NCBI RefSeq assembly: GCF_009830285.1
Contig: NZ_WUQX01000002.1
Coordinates: 1 to 49,487, forward strand
Length of the DNA stretch: 49,487 nt
Origin: Sporofaciens musculi
Lineage (GTDB): Bacteria > Bacillota > Clostridia > Lachnospirales > Lachnospiraceae
Reading direction: 5' to 3'
The position numbers were made by a program, and so were the translations under genes. The notes beneath the pieces were generated by a model, which was given only the letters and a program-made list of their open reading frames with translations, was not told the DNA's origin and did no database searches. This document shows positions 7,297-15,571 of the stretch, piece after piece; within the stretch, counting starts at the first letter, position 1, and the number at the start of each line of letters is the position of its first letter.

Positions 7297-8127
7297 ATTG
7301 CGATATAATGGAGCCAGTGACAAATCGGAATATGAATGGGCAAAAATATATGATTCAAAAGAAGTTTTACATGGCGGAAGAAGATTGGTAAAATATCAAA
7401 AGAAGAAGATAAAGTAATTCGCCCAGGAAATAAATGGACTTCGCATGTACAGTCATTTTTATCGTTTATGCATGAAAACGGGTTTAATAATATTCCTAAA
7501 CCATATGGAATTAACGTATCTGGAATGGAAATGGTTTCTTTTGTGGATGGCACTGTTTATAATGACAGTTTACCGAAGTTCTATTCTAACAGATGACGAT
7601 TTTGGTTGAAGTGGCAAAACAACAGCGTCGGTATCATGATACCATCGAAAATTTTGTTCATCGATTAAGGGAGAAGAAGTTTGGATGCTGCCCAAACAAT
7701 TACCAAAGGTTATGTGTCATGGGGATTTTGCACCGTATAACATAACTTTTGTTGAGCGTGTGTAGCATGGGATAATGATTTTGATACATTACATCCAGGA
7801 CCAAGAATTTGGGATGTTGAATACCAGTATATAGATGAATTCCATTTGTTTCACCGAAAATCCTGATTATTATTATAATTTATATGAACAGATTCGTAGA
7901 TTAAAGTTATTTGCAGACGCCTATGATTTAAAGAATAATGAAAGAGAACAGTTGCCCAATATGATAATTCAACGGATAAACAGTCTTGTTGCATATATGA
8001 GAAATGAGGCAGTTCTGGAAATGAAGATGTTCGGAAAAATATAGAAGATGGACATTTGAATTTGTATTTGGATGATATTCAATATATAAAAGAGTCTCAA
8101 AAGAATATACTGGAAGGAATATTGTAG
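7297..8127 (+). pseudogene. APH-family phosphotransferase remnant (aminoglycoside kinase-like)
   Basis: Pieces in changing frames trace one kinase of the APH/choline kinase fold. They are LVKISKEEDKVIRPGNKWTS, then HVQSFLSFMHENGF and YGINVSGMEMVSFVDGTVYN, then the catalytic loop LPKVMCHGDFAPYNITF (Brenner-type HGD....N, about 7710-7755), then AWDNDFDTLHPGPRIWDVEY, then a helical tail from 7846 to the stop at 8127. At least four frame changes and a stop after FVERV destroy it. The region is much more AT-rich than its neighbours, so it is probably acquired cargo. The substrate is unknown. Resistance function cannot be claimed. Confidence 0.75.
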
Positions 8128-8189
8128 CCTTGTTAGCAAACTTCCTGTTTATCGAGCCATGTTCTCAACTAAATACCGCCAGCACGAAA

Positions 8190-8229
8190 CCGCTGCTGCA
8201 TGGAAACATACACAACCATGCAGCAGCGG
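8190..8229 (-). terminator. Terminator of the large XRE gene
   Basis: CCGCTGCTGCATGG and CCATGCAGCAGCGG form a perfect 14-bp stem with a 12-base loop, five bases beyond the minus-strand XRE gene. On that strand it is followed by TTTC. Confidence 0.7.
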
Positions 8230-8233
8230 CCAG

Positions 8234-9038
8234 CTATTTCCGTTTCTTCCTCTGGCCGACATAGCTCTTGAAGTATTTGGACTTTTCAAGGATATTGCAC
8301 AAGCTGCCGGAATTCCACATCAGACAGCTTGTTATAATTGATACCCAGCCGCTTGCAGTAAAGCGCAGCCTCTTTTTCAAGAGGGCTTCCCTTGAAATTT
8401 GCAACATCCTCCAAATCCTGTTTCAATTCTTCGGCAATGGTAGTTGGCGGCGCACTCTCACTGTCAGACTTATGTGCAGCACGAATATCCCGGACGATTA
8501 CGCTTATATCGTCCTGTTATCATGTGGCTGAAATATTCGTCATCCTCAATGTGTGCAGCTTTTGTAAAATCCGCAGGTACGGGTCATCTAAGTTCCATGG
8601 GCGGATGGGCGGTTCTATAATTCCGTTGCCGGACAGTATCGACAAGGGAGTTGAGGTTTTGAATTGCATGGAAGTTCCCATCCACATAAACTTCAATATC
8701 AGCCAAAAACTTTATAAAATCCTTGTGGGTGGCAAGTTCCACAGCAGACGGTTGTTAATCCGGCCACTTTTCCTTAAACCATTTCATCACTCAAATGCAA
8801 TCTGTTAAATCCCGTGTTGGCCTGCTCCTGTTTTCTGTCCGGCATAGCAGATAATCAATGGACTTTTAGAAATCCGCCAGCGTGATAAGATTGCCATGAT
8901 TGATTTCCATTGTCCTTAGATTCATAGCTGGCAAGGGCAGATTTTGAAATCTTTGTCAGTTGTGCCAGTTCTTCCAGATTCAGCCCTTTGTCCTTGCAGT
9001 TCCCAAAGGCGTTCCTGTATGGTAGTCGCTCCTTTCAT
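8234..9038 (-). pseudogene. Large XRE-family regulator (frameshifted)
   Basis: The ATG at 9038 starts MKGATTIQERLWELRK. A neighbouring frame gives LNLEELAQLTKISKSALASYES, the HTH of a Cro/C1 regulator. Further pieces (DYLLCRTENREQ, SDEMVRILR, LATHKDFIKFLADIEVYVDG, IIEPPIRPWNLDDPYLRILQ, VRDIRAAHKSDSESAPPTT, EFRQLVQYPEKSKYFKSYVG) follow in order to the stop at 8234. The whole is one ~265-residue protein with a helical C-terminal domain. Several one-base slips break it. Its promoter overlaps an inverted-repeat operator (9099-9116), which points to autoregulation. It faces away from the mobilization genes and may repress them. Confidence 0.7.
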
Positions 9039-9086
9039 GGGCGCAAAATGCACTTTCTGGATTTTGCTTCCCTGCCGCTTAACTGG

Positions 9087-9116
9087 ATTATACCATACTT
9101 TCCACAATCGTGGAAA
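9087..9116 (-). promoter_or_regulatory. Promoter and TTTCCAC-n4-GTGGAAA operator of the large XRE gene
   Basis: On the minus strand TATAAT (9087-9092) is a good -10 box. A perfect inverted repeat, TTTCCAC (9099-9105) and GTGGAAA (9110-9116), covers the spacer and -35 position. This is the usual layout for a self-repressing XRE regulator. Confidence 0.65.
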
Positions 9117-9512
9117 TTTTCGAGATTTTGGGCTTTATTCCTGATTCGTGGACATACGGCACATGGTACAAAAATGTCATATGATATAGGCAGTTCATCG
9201 ATGGATTATTCCAATCGAATGACCGGCCTGTATGGGATATGCTCCCCGGCGATGTAACGCAACGACTTCCGGCAGGGAAACGGAGGAACCCTGACCGGAA
9301 CGAGCGTACCAAGGAGAGCGAAACGCCGCCAAAGACGGGGGCAGGAACGACAGCAGAGGGAACCGGCAAAATGAACACCGAAACGATACCGAAACACAAC
9401 AATTTCACGGGGCATAGTCTGCCCTGCCCGTAATACCAAGGGGGATTTTGGGGCGGCTCTACGGCTGTATTTCCCCTGAAAATCGCCCCGAAACGATACA
9501 CAAAAAACCACT
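9117..9512 (+). other. Intergenic region with no convincing gene
   Basis: The first half is moderately AT-rich and could hold the rightward promoter of the mobilization genes. The second half (9240-9510) is GC-rich and reads like decayed or leader sequence. Open frames on either strand here lack ribosome-binding sites and family motifs. Confidence 0.4.
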
Positions 9513-9555
9513 GCCCGCCCATTCCGGCTGTACCTGCTGAATCGGGCGGTTTTTC
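9513..9555 (+). terminator. Terminator/attenuator before the small-gene cluster
   Basis: CCGCCCATTC and GAATCGGGCGG pair imperfectly around a 14-base loop and run into TTTTT. It ends 16 bases before the first gene of the cluster, which suggests attenuation rather than simple termination. Confidence 0.6.
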
Positions 9556-9570
9556 TATGAAGGAGGCACC

Positions 9571-9762
9571 ATGCCGAGAATGTCAAAGAAGTTGAAGAAA
9601 GAGCTTGCTTTCTTCCTGAACGACCGGGGGCGCAGAAGCTACAATGAACTTTGCCGGAAATGCCAGCATGGGTGCAAGCAGAGTTTCCGGGCTGTCATTA
9701 TCGACTGCCCCCACTACCTATCCAAACGAGCCAAAAGGAGGACACCATCCAATGAATTGTGA
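9571..9762 (+). CDS. Small cysteine-rich basic protein
   Basis: A 63-residue, Lys/Arg-rich protein starts MPRMSKKLKKELAFFLNDRG. It has four cysteines spaced C-x2-C-x3-C-x10-C (LCRKCQHGCKQSFR...DCPHY), so it may bind zinc and nucleic acid. AAGGAGG at 9560-9566 is the ribosome-binding site. Its stop overlaps the next start by 11 bases, so it opens a tightly packed operon of four genes. No function is known to me, but it is a regular member of mobilizable elements of this type. Confidence 0.65.
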   Translation: MPRMSKKLKKELAFFLNDRGRRSYNELCRKCQHGCKQSFRAVIIDCPHYLSKRAKRRTPSNEL

Positions 9763-10090
9763 ATTTATGATAGCCAGTACGCCCCTGCCGCCCTGTATGC
9801 CGCTCCCAAAGGCAATGCTCCGGCTTCCGGTCAGCAACACGGCAAAGGTCATGTATGCCCGCCTGCTGGATGAAATCCTGACAAGGGGAACCGAGGACAG
9901 CAACGGGATTCTGTTCATCCGCTTCCCCGTCATGGAGATAGCGGCGGCACTCTCCCGAAGCCCCCAGACCTGCAAGCGTTCCCTGAATGAGCTGGAACAG
10001 GCGGGAATGATTATGCGTGTCCGTCAGGGAATCGGGGAGGTCAGCCACATCTATATCCTGCTCCCGAAGGAGGACGCTGCCCATGAATGA
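9752..10090 (+). CDS. Winged-helix protein, replication-initiator-like fragment
   Basis: The 112-residue protein contains SNTAKVMYARLLDEILTRG followed by FPVMEIAAALSRSPQTCKRSLNELEQAGMIMRVRQGIGEVSHIYI. That is a clear winged-helix pattern (helix, recognition helix, wing) like the N-terminal domain of RepA-type replication initiators (replisome organizer family). Start: ATG at 9752 behind AAAAGGAGGACACC. It overlaps the gene before it and the DUF3847 gene after it. It could bind origin or promoter DNA of the element. A regulator role is equally possible, because the usual second domain is absent. Confidence 0.65.
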   Translation: MNCEFMIASTPLPPCMPLPKAMLRLPVSNTAKVMYARLLDEILTRGTEDSNGILFIRFPVMEIAAALSRSPQTCKRSLNELEQAGMIMRVRQGIGEVSHIYILLPKEDAAHE

Positions 10091-10376
10091 GAAGCTGGAA
10101 AAACTGAATCAGGAGATTGAAAAGACCGAAGCCAGACTGCGGCGGGCGCAGCATAAGGAGAAAATGCTGGAACACCAGATAAAGACCCTGAACCGGAAGG
10201 AACGGACGCACCGGCTCTGCACCAGAGGGGCAATGCTGGAAAGCCATCTCCCCCACCCGGAAGCCGTGACGGATGAACAGGTCAGCACCATTTTAAAAGT
10301 ATTGTTCCACCGGAGCGACACCAAACGTCTTTTGGAACAGGTTCTTGCAGAAAACCGGAAGGAGGATATGAAATGA
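10083..10376 (+). CDS. DUF3847 family protein
   Basis: A 97-residue, mostly coiled-coil protein: NEKLEKLNQEIEKTEARLRR, AQHKEKMLEHQIKTLNRKER, then the family's THRLCTRGAMLESHL and a C-terminal helix. DUF3847 proteins are found next to relaxase genes in Firmicutes mobilizable elements and are plausible relaxosome accessory factors, though unproven. The ATG at 10083 lies inside the end of the previous gene, with AAGGAGG at 10067-10073. It overlaps the next gene by four bases. Confidence 0.75.
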   Translation: MNEKLEKLNQEIEKTEARLRRAQHKEKMLEHQIKTLNRKERTHRLCTRGAMLESHLPHPEAVTDEQVSTILKVLFHRSDTKRLLEQVLAENRKEDMK

Positions 10377-10891
10377 AATTTTCAAAAAATGAACTGAATG
10401 TCATCTATCAAAATGCCGCACCGACCAAGGCGGAAACTCTTGCAGGCATAAAAGAAATCGTATCGGTAACAGCGGATTTAATGACAAAGTTAATCATGGA
10501 GAACGCCATCCGAAGACTGGAACGAATACCAGAACCAGAGTGCAGCCAGTTTATTGCCAGTGTAAAAGCACGGTTCCCGACAGAACAAAACAACAATTCT
10601 ATCCGTCAGCGACTTGCGGCGGCAAAGTTGCAGGAACAGATTTTACAGGGGCATGACCTGTCAGGAAAAGAACGGTTCCGCCCGGAAACCCGCCACATGA
10701 TTATGGTGGAAGTACAGAAACAATGCTTTGTTGGCTTTAAGGGGAGCGGTTCCGTTTTATCTCTCCGATGAAGGCTACAGGAACGCAAAAAGCGCAGCGA
10801 GCAGGAGGGGGAAATCAAAATAAAAAGCCATGCCGCCGTTGTTGACGGAAAGCTCTATCCTGATAAGAAGCCCAGACAGCAGGAACGGTAA
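10373..10891 (+). pseudogene. Conserved mobilizable-element protein (frameshifted)
   Basis: It starts MKFSKNELNVIYQNAAPTKA and runs in frame through PEPECSQFIASVKARFP and KERFRPETRHMIMVEV. Near 10740 the frame slips and continues as RFYLSDEGYRNAKSA, then EIKIKSHAAVVDGKLYPDKK, to a TAA at 10889-10891. The full product would be about 172 residues. I recognise the pattern as a protein common in transposon mobilization regions but know no function. It is coupled to the DUF3847 gene by an ATGA overlap. The slip lies in AAGGGGAGCGG, a likely miscounted run. Confidence 0.6.
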
Positions 10892-10948
10892 AAAGCCTGT
10901 TCCAGAAAAACGGCGCGCCAGGCGCGTTCTGATTTTTACCGGGCGCAA

Positions 10949-11063
10949 TTATACACCACTTGGGGAATTTTTGGTCCAAATTGACAAGCTGGAAAATCTC
11001 CCAATATACACCACTTAGGGAAGTGGACAGCGGATGATTTCCTGCGGACAGCAGATGATTTCC
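10949..11063 (+). other. Candidate oriT of the nested element
   Basis: Two direct-repeat pairs are clustered here. ATACACCACTTNGGGAA occurs at 10951-10967 and 11006-11022, and GGACAGCNGATGATTTCC at 11025-11042 and 11046-11063. The second ATACACC copy contains a hairpin, CCACTT-AGGG-AAGTGG. The block is non-coding and lies between the mobilization accessory genes and the relaxase gene, the usual place of oriT. I cannot identify the nic site. Confidence 0.5.
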
Positions 11064-11082
11064 AATCTACTCCAATCATCAC

Positions 11083-11142
11083 AGGGGAAGCTACCCTTCC
11101 CCTGCGCTGGCTTTGCCAGCTACCCCTTTGTGGCTTTGCCAC
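11083..11142 (+). repeat. Triple-hairpin cluster, nested-element copy
   Basis: Inverted repeats AGGGGAAG/CTTCCCCT, GCTGG/CCAGC and GTGGC/GCCAC follow each other. Sequence and order match the cluster at 5087-5145, although the third stem differs. It sits just downstream of the candidate oriT. Confidence 0.6.
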
Positions 11143-11940
11143 CTGAAAATCTTACAGAGAAGCTATTCCATTTAGCAAGTTAAAGCTGTATAATAGTACC
11201 AGTTTTGTTTGGGATTTGTAGGAATGAATATGAGTTTTTAAGAAGAAAATGGAAGAATTATTATCAAAGGAATTTTATATTAGTCCCTGTAACTAAATGG
11301 AAAATTGATAGTGTATACTGTTAACTTCAATGCAAAACAACCATATATTAAAATACTAGCCTATAGAAATTGTATTGTGGTTTGTACATATAAATTTCAT
11401 TTAAAGTTCGAGAACTTTTACAAAGCAAATTAAGATGAAATATTTGAACTTCCTTTGGTTTATTTATAGACAATACATTATGTTCTAATGACAACAAAAT
11501 TCAGAAGATGTATTGATTTCATTTTGCTGATTTTTGCCATTATATTTTATCCCTTACGGGCTTGACTGGTTTTGAAAATTCCTTAGCATATTGATGAAAA
11601 TGGTTCTACAAAACAAAGAAACTAAATTTTCAGTGAAAATAATTAAAATTTTTGGGTTGGCAGGTGCCGCAGTATCATTAATAGATAAAATTTTTTGGGA
11701 GGAAGTTTAGACTTTGGAAGAATATAGAAATGCCAAATTTTGAATATTTAGGACTGTTGACTTAAAGAATTCTGGCAGAAAATTATTCCATTTATTTATC
11801 ATCGAATATTTTTAGATGGTAGTAAAGAAATAACCGTTATGGGTTGATATTTGAACTATTCTTGATGGGAATAAATTCAAATTGTGAAAATTTAAGCTGA
11901 ATCAAACTGTTTGTCGAACTGACAATCATCAAAAAACTAA
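11143..11940. other. AT-rich stretch without a gene
   Basis: About 800 bases of low-GC sequence contrast sharply with the GC-rich genes on both sides. No frame on either strand exceeds about 60 codons with a ribosome-binding site, and I see no family motif. A possible promoter (TATAAT near 11190) leads nowhere obvious. The most likely explanation is a strongly decayed cargo gene or IS. Confidence 0.5.
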
Positions 11941-12036
11941 ATACTTGCCGCCCACCAGCGGCAACCCAAGCAGGAAACTGAAAAAGTTATCCTGCTCTTT
12001 TTTTGCCCGGAATCCGGGAGAAAGGAGGGCGCACAC

Positions 12037-13147
12037 TTGCCATGCCCGCACTGTAAAATCACCATCATTAAGCGGAGCAACAATGAATCCGCTGTTTCTG
12101 CCGCCGCCTACCAGAGCGGCGAAAAGCTGTTCTCTGAATACGACCAAGAGCAGAAATACTATCCCTACAAGAACGAAGTCACCCACAAAGAAATCATGCT
12201 CCCACCCCATGTGCCGCCGGAGTTTGCAGACCGCAATACCTTATGGAACTCTGCCGAAGCGCAGGAAAAACAATGGAACTCCCAGCTTGCCCGGAGGTTC
12301 GTGCTTGCCATCCCAAGGGAAATCCCGCCGGAACAGTACGCCGACCTTATCCGTGACTACTGCCGGGAGTTTTTTGTTTCCAAAGGCATGATAGCCGATT
12401 TTGCCATCCATGACAAGGGGATGGGAACCCCCACGCCCATATCCTGCTCACCATGCGGGCGATGGACGAAAAAGGGAAATGGCTCCCAAGTGCCGCAAGG
12501 TATATGACCTTGACGGAAACGGCGAAAGAATCCGGCTCCCGTCCGGCAGATGGAAAAGCCACAAGGAGAACACCGTGGACTGGAACGACCGGAAATACGC
12601 TGAAATCTGGCGGCAGGGATGGGCGGACACGGCCAACCGCTATCTGGAAGCCAACGACCGCCCGGAACGGCTTGACCTGCGCTCCTATGCCCGACAGGGG
12701 ATTGATAAAATCCCCACCGTCCACATGGGGCCTGCCGCCTGCCAGATGGAGAAGAAAGGAATCCAGACCAGCATCGGCAACCTGAACCGGGACATCAAAG
12801 CCGCCAACTCCCTCATGCAGTCCATCCGCCAGATGGTGCGCCACTTAAAAGGCTGGATTGCCGATTTAAAAGAGAAAAAAGCCGCTCTGATGGAAGCATT
12901 GGAGCAGACGAAGGAACCGACCATACCGGAGCTGCTCTCACAGTATTTAGAACTGCGGAGCGGACAGCGTGCCGACTGGACTTCAGGGAAGCTCAAAGGC
13001 ACAGTTGCCGACTTCAACAAGGTACAGGCGGCAATGGATTTTCTGCGGAAAAAAGGAATCTCCACCGTGGAGAGCCTTGACACCCGGCTGGACGAAATCA
13101 GCCAGACCGCCGTTTCTGTCATGGAGGGCGTGAAAAAAAGCGAGAAG
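12037..13147 (+). pseudogene. mobA: MobA/MobL-family relaxase, N-terminal part (interrupted by IS)
   Basis: MobA/MobL relaxases nick oriT and pilot the strand into the recipient. The TTG at 12037, behind AAAGGAGG, gives MPCPHCKITIIKRSNNESAV, then SAAAYQSGEKLFSEYD and IPREIPPEQYADLIRDYCRE, and the metal-binding motif HDKGDGNPHAHILLTMR. As read, one G is missing in that motif (near 12417) and one C near 12488 (KWLPKCRKVY), and the two losses move the frame twice. The helical C-terminal part (MRHLKGWIADLKEKKAALME) then runs on until an IS3-type element enters at 13148. The rest of the gene is at 14251-14798. The slips look like base-calling errors. The IS is a true interruption. Confidence 0.8.
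13071..13125 (+). repeat. 55-bp relaxase segment, left copy
   Basis: This segment of the relaxase gene (encoding SLDTRLDEISQTAVSVME) is repeated with one mismatch at 14251-14305, on the other side of the IS. It is far too long for an IS3 target duplication. Confidence 0.85.
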
Positions 13148-14250
13148 TGGTGTTAGTATATAAGTGTGGACAGGAAAAGTTGAACAACCTATACTATCAA
13201 GTGAAAAAGCCATGGCGAAAAACCAGCTGGAATTCAAGCAGCAGATCGTGGATCTGTATAATGCCGGAGGAACCTCGTATCCGCAACTGGAGCGTGAATA
13301 TGGCGTAAATCGAAGCACACTCAGCAACTGGGTAAAACAGCTCTCCCCCATCAAAGTATCCGGGGAGGAGACGGTCACCCTTAAGGAGTATAAGGCTCTC
13401 CAGAAAGAAATCCAACGCCTTAAGATTGAGAATGAAATATTAAAAAAAGCGACCGCCATATCGCGAAAGAACAATAGCCGAGATTGTTTCCTTTATCCAG
13501 AACAACTTAACCCGCTACTGTGTATCTCAGCTTTGCAGCGCTCTGAAATTCCCAAGGAGTACCTATTACAAGGCTCTGGTTTGTGTACCCTCGCCAGAAG
13601 GCATATGCGGAATTCGGCAGGAAAGTGAAACAGGCATATGATGACTCAAAACAAAGGTATGGGGCTGTCAAAATATGCCGTGTGCTGAATGATAATGGTA
13701 CACCTTGCAGCGTCAAAGGGTGCAGAGGCATATGGCAGAGCAGGGACTGGATCGTAGTAAAGAAGTACAATCATCATGCCAACCATGGCAGCATCCCGGA
13801 GGATAAGAAAAATATCCTGAGGCGTGATTTTGGGCGGAGACCATCAACCAGAAATGGTGTACGGATATCACTTACATCCATGTACAGAAAGAAGGATGGA
13901 CCTATCTGGCTTCTGTCATGGATCTGTGCAGCCGAAAGATTATAGGGTATGCCTATGGCACATCTATGACGGCGGAACTGGCGGTTAAAGCGGTAGAAAA
14001 CGCATGCCTGAATGTCAGGGATACCGAGGGGATCATCCTTCATAGTGATCTTGGAAGTCAGTATACGAGCCAGGCATTTGAAGACTGCCTGGGCAGTAAA
14101 GGAATCCTTTCATTTAGTCGTAAGGGAAATCCATACGATAATGCCTGTATGGCTGAAAAAGGAAGAAATCTATCTTCATACTTACCAGGATTTAAGGGAA
14201 GCGGCAATGGATCTTTTCTGCTGGATAACCGTAATCTCCACCATAGCTCT
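13148..14250 (+). mobile_element. IS3-family element, copy A (degenerate, right end missing)
   Basis: The left end TGGTGTTAGTATATAAG... is identical to that of copy B (32900-34165, opposite strand). The body matches copy B but with many small gaps, among them a lost C-terminal orfA stretch, a deletion after GCCTGTATG, and a scrambled tail from about 14200. The last ~75 bases and right inverted repeat are absent, and the sequence jumps to relaxase DNA at 14251. It has split the relaxase gene. Confidence 0.85.
13213..14250 (+). pseudogene. IS3-type transposase OrfA/OrfB remnants, copy A
   Basis: OrfA: MAKNQLEFKQQIVDLYNAGG (shortened relative to copy B, which has MAKNQKSYTPEF), then YPQLEREYGVNRSTLSNWVK (HTH) and QKEIQRLKIENEILKKAT. 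The A7 run at 13442-13448 is the expected slippery site for -1 frameshifting into OrfB. OrfB (DDE integrase) pieces follow in three frames: KVKQAYDDSKQRYGAVKICR, SVMDLCSRKIIGYAYG, IILHSDLGSQYTSQAFEDCL, NPYDNACM. The WCTDITYIHV block carrying the first catalytic Asp is frameshifted. Several indels and the missing end make it inactive. Compare the clean copy B for the intended protein. Confidence 0.8.
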
Positions 14251-14305
14251 AGAGCCTTGACACCCGGCTGGAGGAAATCAGCCAGACCGCCGTTTCTGTC
14301 ATGGA
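14251..14305 (+). repeat. 55-bp relaxase segment, right copy
   Basis: Second copy of the segment at 13071-13125 with one C-to-G difference. Beyond the shared part the two copies diverge (GGGCGTGAAAAAAAGCG versus AAGTATTGAAAAAGCC), so they may come from two alleles. Confidence 0.85.
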
Positions 14306-14798
14306 AAGTATTGAAAAAGCCAAAGCGTATCAAAGCCATCGACACCATGCTGTCCTACATTGACAAATACGAAGCCAACAAGCCAGTCCATAAGGAGTAC
14401 GCCGCCATCGGCTGGAAGAAGAAAAAGAGCAGTTTGCGGAGAGCCACCGGGAGGAACTGGACGCTTACAATGCCGCCATCCGGTATTTGAAAGCCAACCT
14501 GAAAGGCAACTCTTACTCCCGCAAAGATTTGGAATCCGAACGGGAACAGCTTGCTTCTGCCCTGCCGGAACAGGGGGAGGAGCTGGAAGCGGTTCAGGCA
14601 GATGTAAAAGTGCTGCGGGATGTGCGCCGCTGGCTCAATCAGGTATTGCCGTCCGAGCAGTACCGCCAGACCGCCGAGCCGGGGAAGAAACCGTCCGTAC
14701 AGGGGAACCTGAAAGGGCGGCAGGAACGCATCCGGCAGGAGCAGGCAGAGAAACGCCAGCCACCCCGGACACAGAAACAACAGAATATGGAACTTTAA
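14251..14798 (+). pseudogene. mobA: MobA/MobL-family relaxase, C-terminal part after the IS
   Basis: After repeating 55 bases of the upstream relaxase sequence, the gene continues as RIKAIDTMLSYIDKYEANKP, VHKEYAAIGWKKKK, then in another frame EELDAYNAAIRYLKANLKGN, SYSRKDLESEREQLASALPE, and DVRRWLNQVLPSEQYRQTAE. It ends QKQQNMEL at 14798. This is the usual coiled-coil tail of this relaxase family. Two frame changes (near 14320 and 14430) break it. A terminator follows at once. Confidence 0.75.
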
Positions 14799-14800
14799 AC

Positions 14801-14846
14801 AGGCACTTGTTTTGTGATTGGAAATCGCTGGCAAGTGCCTTTTTCA
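14801..14846 (+). terminator. Terminator of the relaxase gene
   Basis: AGGCACTTG and CAAGTGCCT form a perfect 9-bp stem with a 22-base loop, then TTTTT. It lies two bases after the relaxase stop. Confidence 0.8.
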
Positions 14847-14923
14847 TTTTGAACAAGATGGATTTACAGACAACGTGAACGACATTGTGTCGCTCACGTT
14901 GGGATTATCAGGAGGAACGCCTA

Positions 14924-15571
14924 TTGAACGTATTTGAAGCCGTGAAGCAGTCCGTCACCACAAGGCAGGCTGCGGAGCGTTATGGAATCAAAGTAAACCG
15001 GAATGGGATGTGCGTCTGCCCGTTCCACAACGACAAGAACCCAAGCATGAAGGTTGACCGCCGCTTTTACTGTTTCGGCTGCGGAGCCACCGGGGACGTG
15101 ATTGACTTTGTTTCCCGGCTCCACGGTATCGGCAGTAAAGAAGCCGCCCTCATGCTGGCGCAGGACTTCTCCATCCCCTATGAGGACGGGAGGAACGCCG
15201 GGAAGCCGCCCATCCGGCCACGCCTGCGGAGGGAAACCGAGGAACAGAAATTTAAGCGCATGGAGCGGCACTGTTTCCGGGTGCTGTCCGACTATTACCA
15301 TCTCCTGCGCCGCTGGAAGGAGGAATACGCCCCACGGCAGCCCGATGAAGCATGGAATCCCCGGTTTGTGGAAGCCCTGCAGAACATGAGCCGGGTGGAA
15401 TACCTGATGGACGTGCTTCTCTCCGGGGACATTCAGGAGCGGGCAGCCCTTATTACAGGACACGGAAAGGAAGTGAGGAACCTTGAAAGACGAATGGCAG
15501 AATTTACCGCCCCAGATACGGCAGGAAATAGCGAACATGGCAGACAGCGCCGAGCCGCCCCGGAGCGTTGA
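14924..15571 (+). CDS. CHC2 zinc-finger DNA primase-like protein
   Basis: The 215-residue protein has an N-terminal CHC2 zinc finger of DnaG-type primases: CVCPFHNDKNPSMKVDRRFYCFGCGATGDVI, with ligands C, H, C, C. The TOPRIM domain of a full primase is absent and a basic helical tail follows. The TTG at 14924 follows AGGAGG at 14910-14915 and matches the usual start (NVFEAVKQSVTTRQAAERYG, a small HTH). It overlaps the VapE helicase gene by 89 bases. The pair probably primes and unwinds DNA for replication of the excised element or for second-strand synthesis after transfer. Confidence 0.85.
   Translation: MNVFEAVKQSVTTRQAAERYGIKVNRNGMCVCPFHNDKNPSMKVDRRFYCFGCGATGDVIDFVSRLHGIGSKEAALMLAQDFSIPYEDGRNAGKPPIRPRLRRETEEQKFKRMERHCFRVLSDYYHLLRRWKEEYAPRQPDEAWNPRFVEALQNMSRVEYLMDVLLSGDIQERAALITGHGKEVRNLERRMAEFTAPDTAGNSEHGRQRRAAPER

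Noticed and set aside
8159..8808. Three overlapping plus-strand frames in the 8.2-8.8 kb region
   Set aside because: They are opposite to the frameshifted XRE regulator, whose pieces are collinear and recognisable on the minus strand.
9088..9586. Minus-strand frames of 126-144 codons with Arg/Pro-rich sequence
   Set aside because: They cross the operator, the intergenic leader and the terminator, and lack ribosome-binding sites and motifs.
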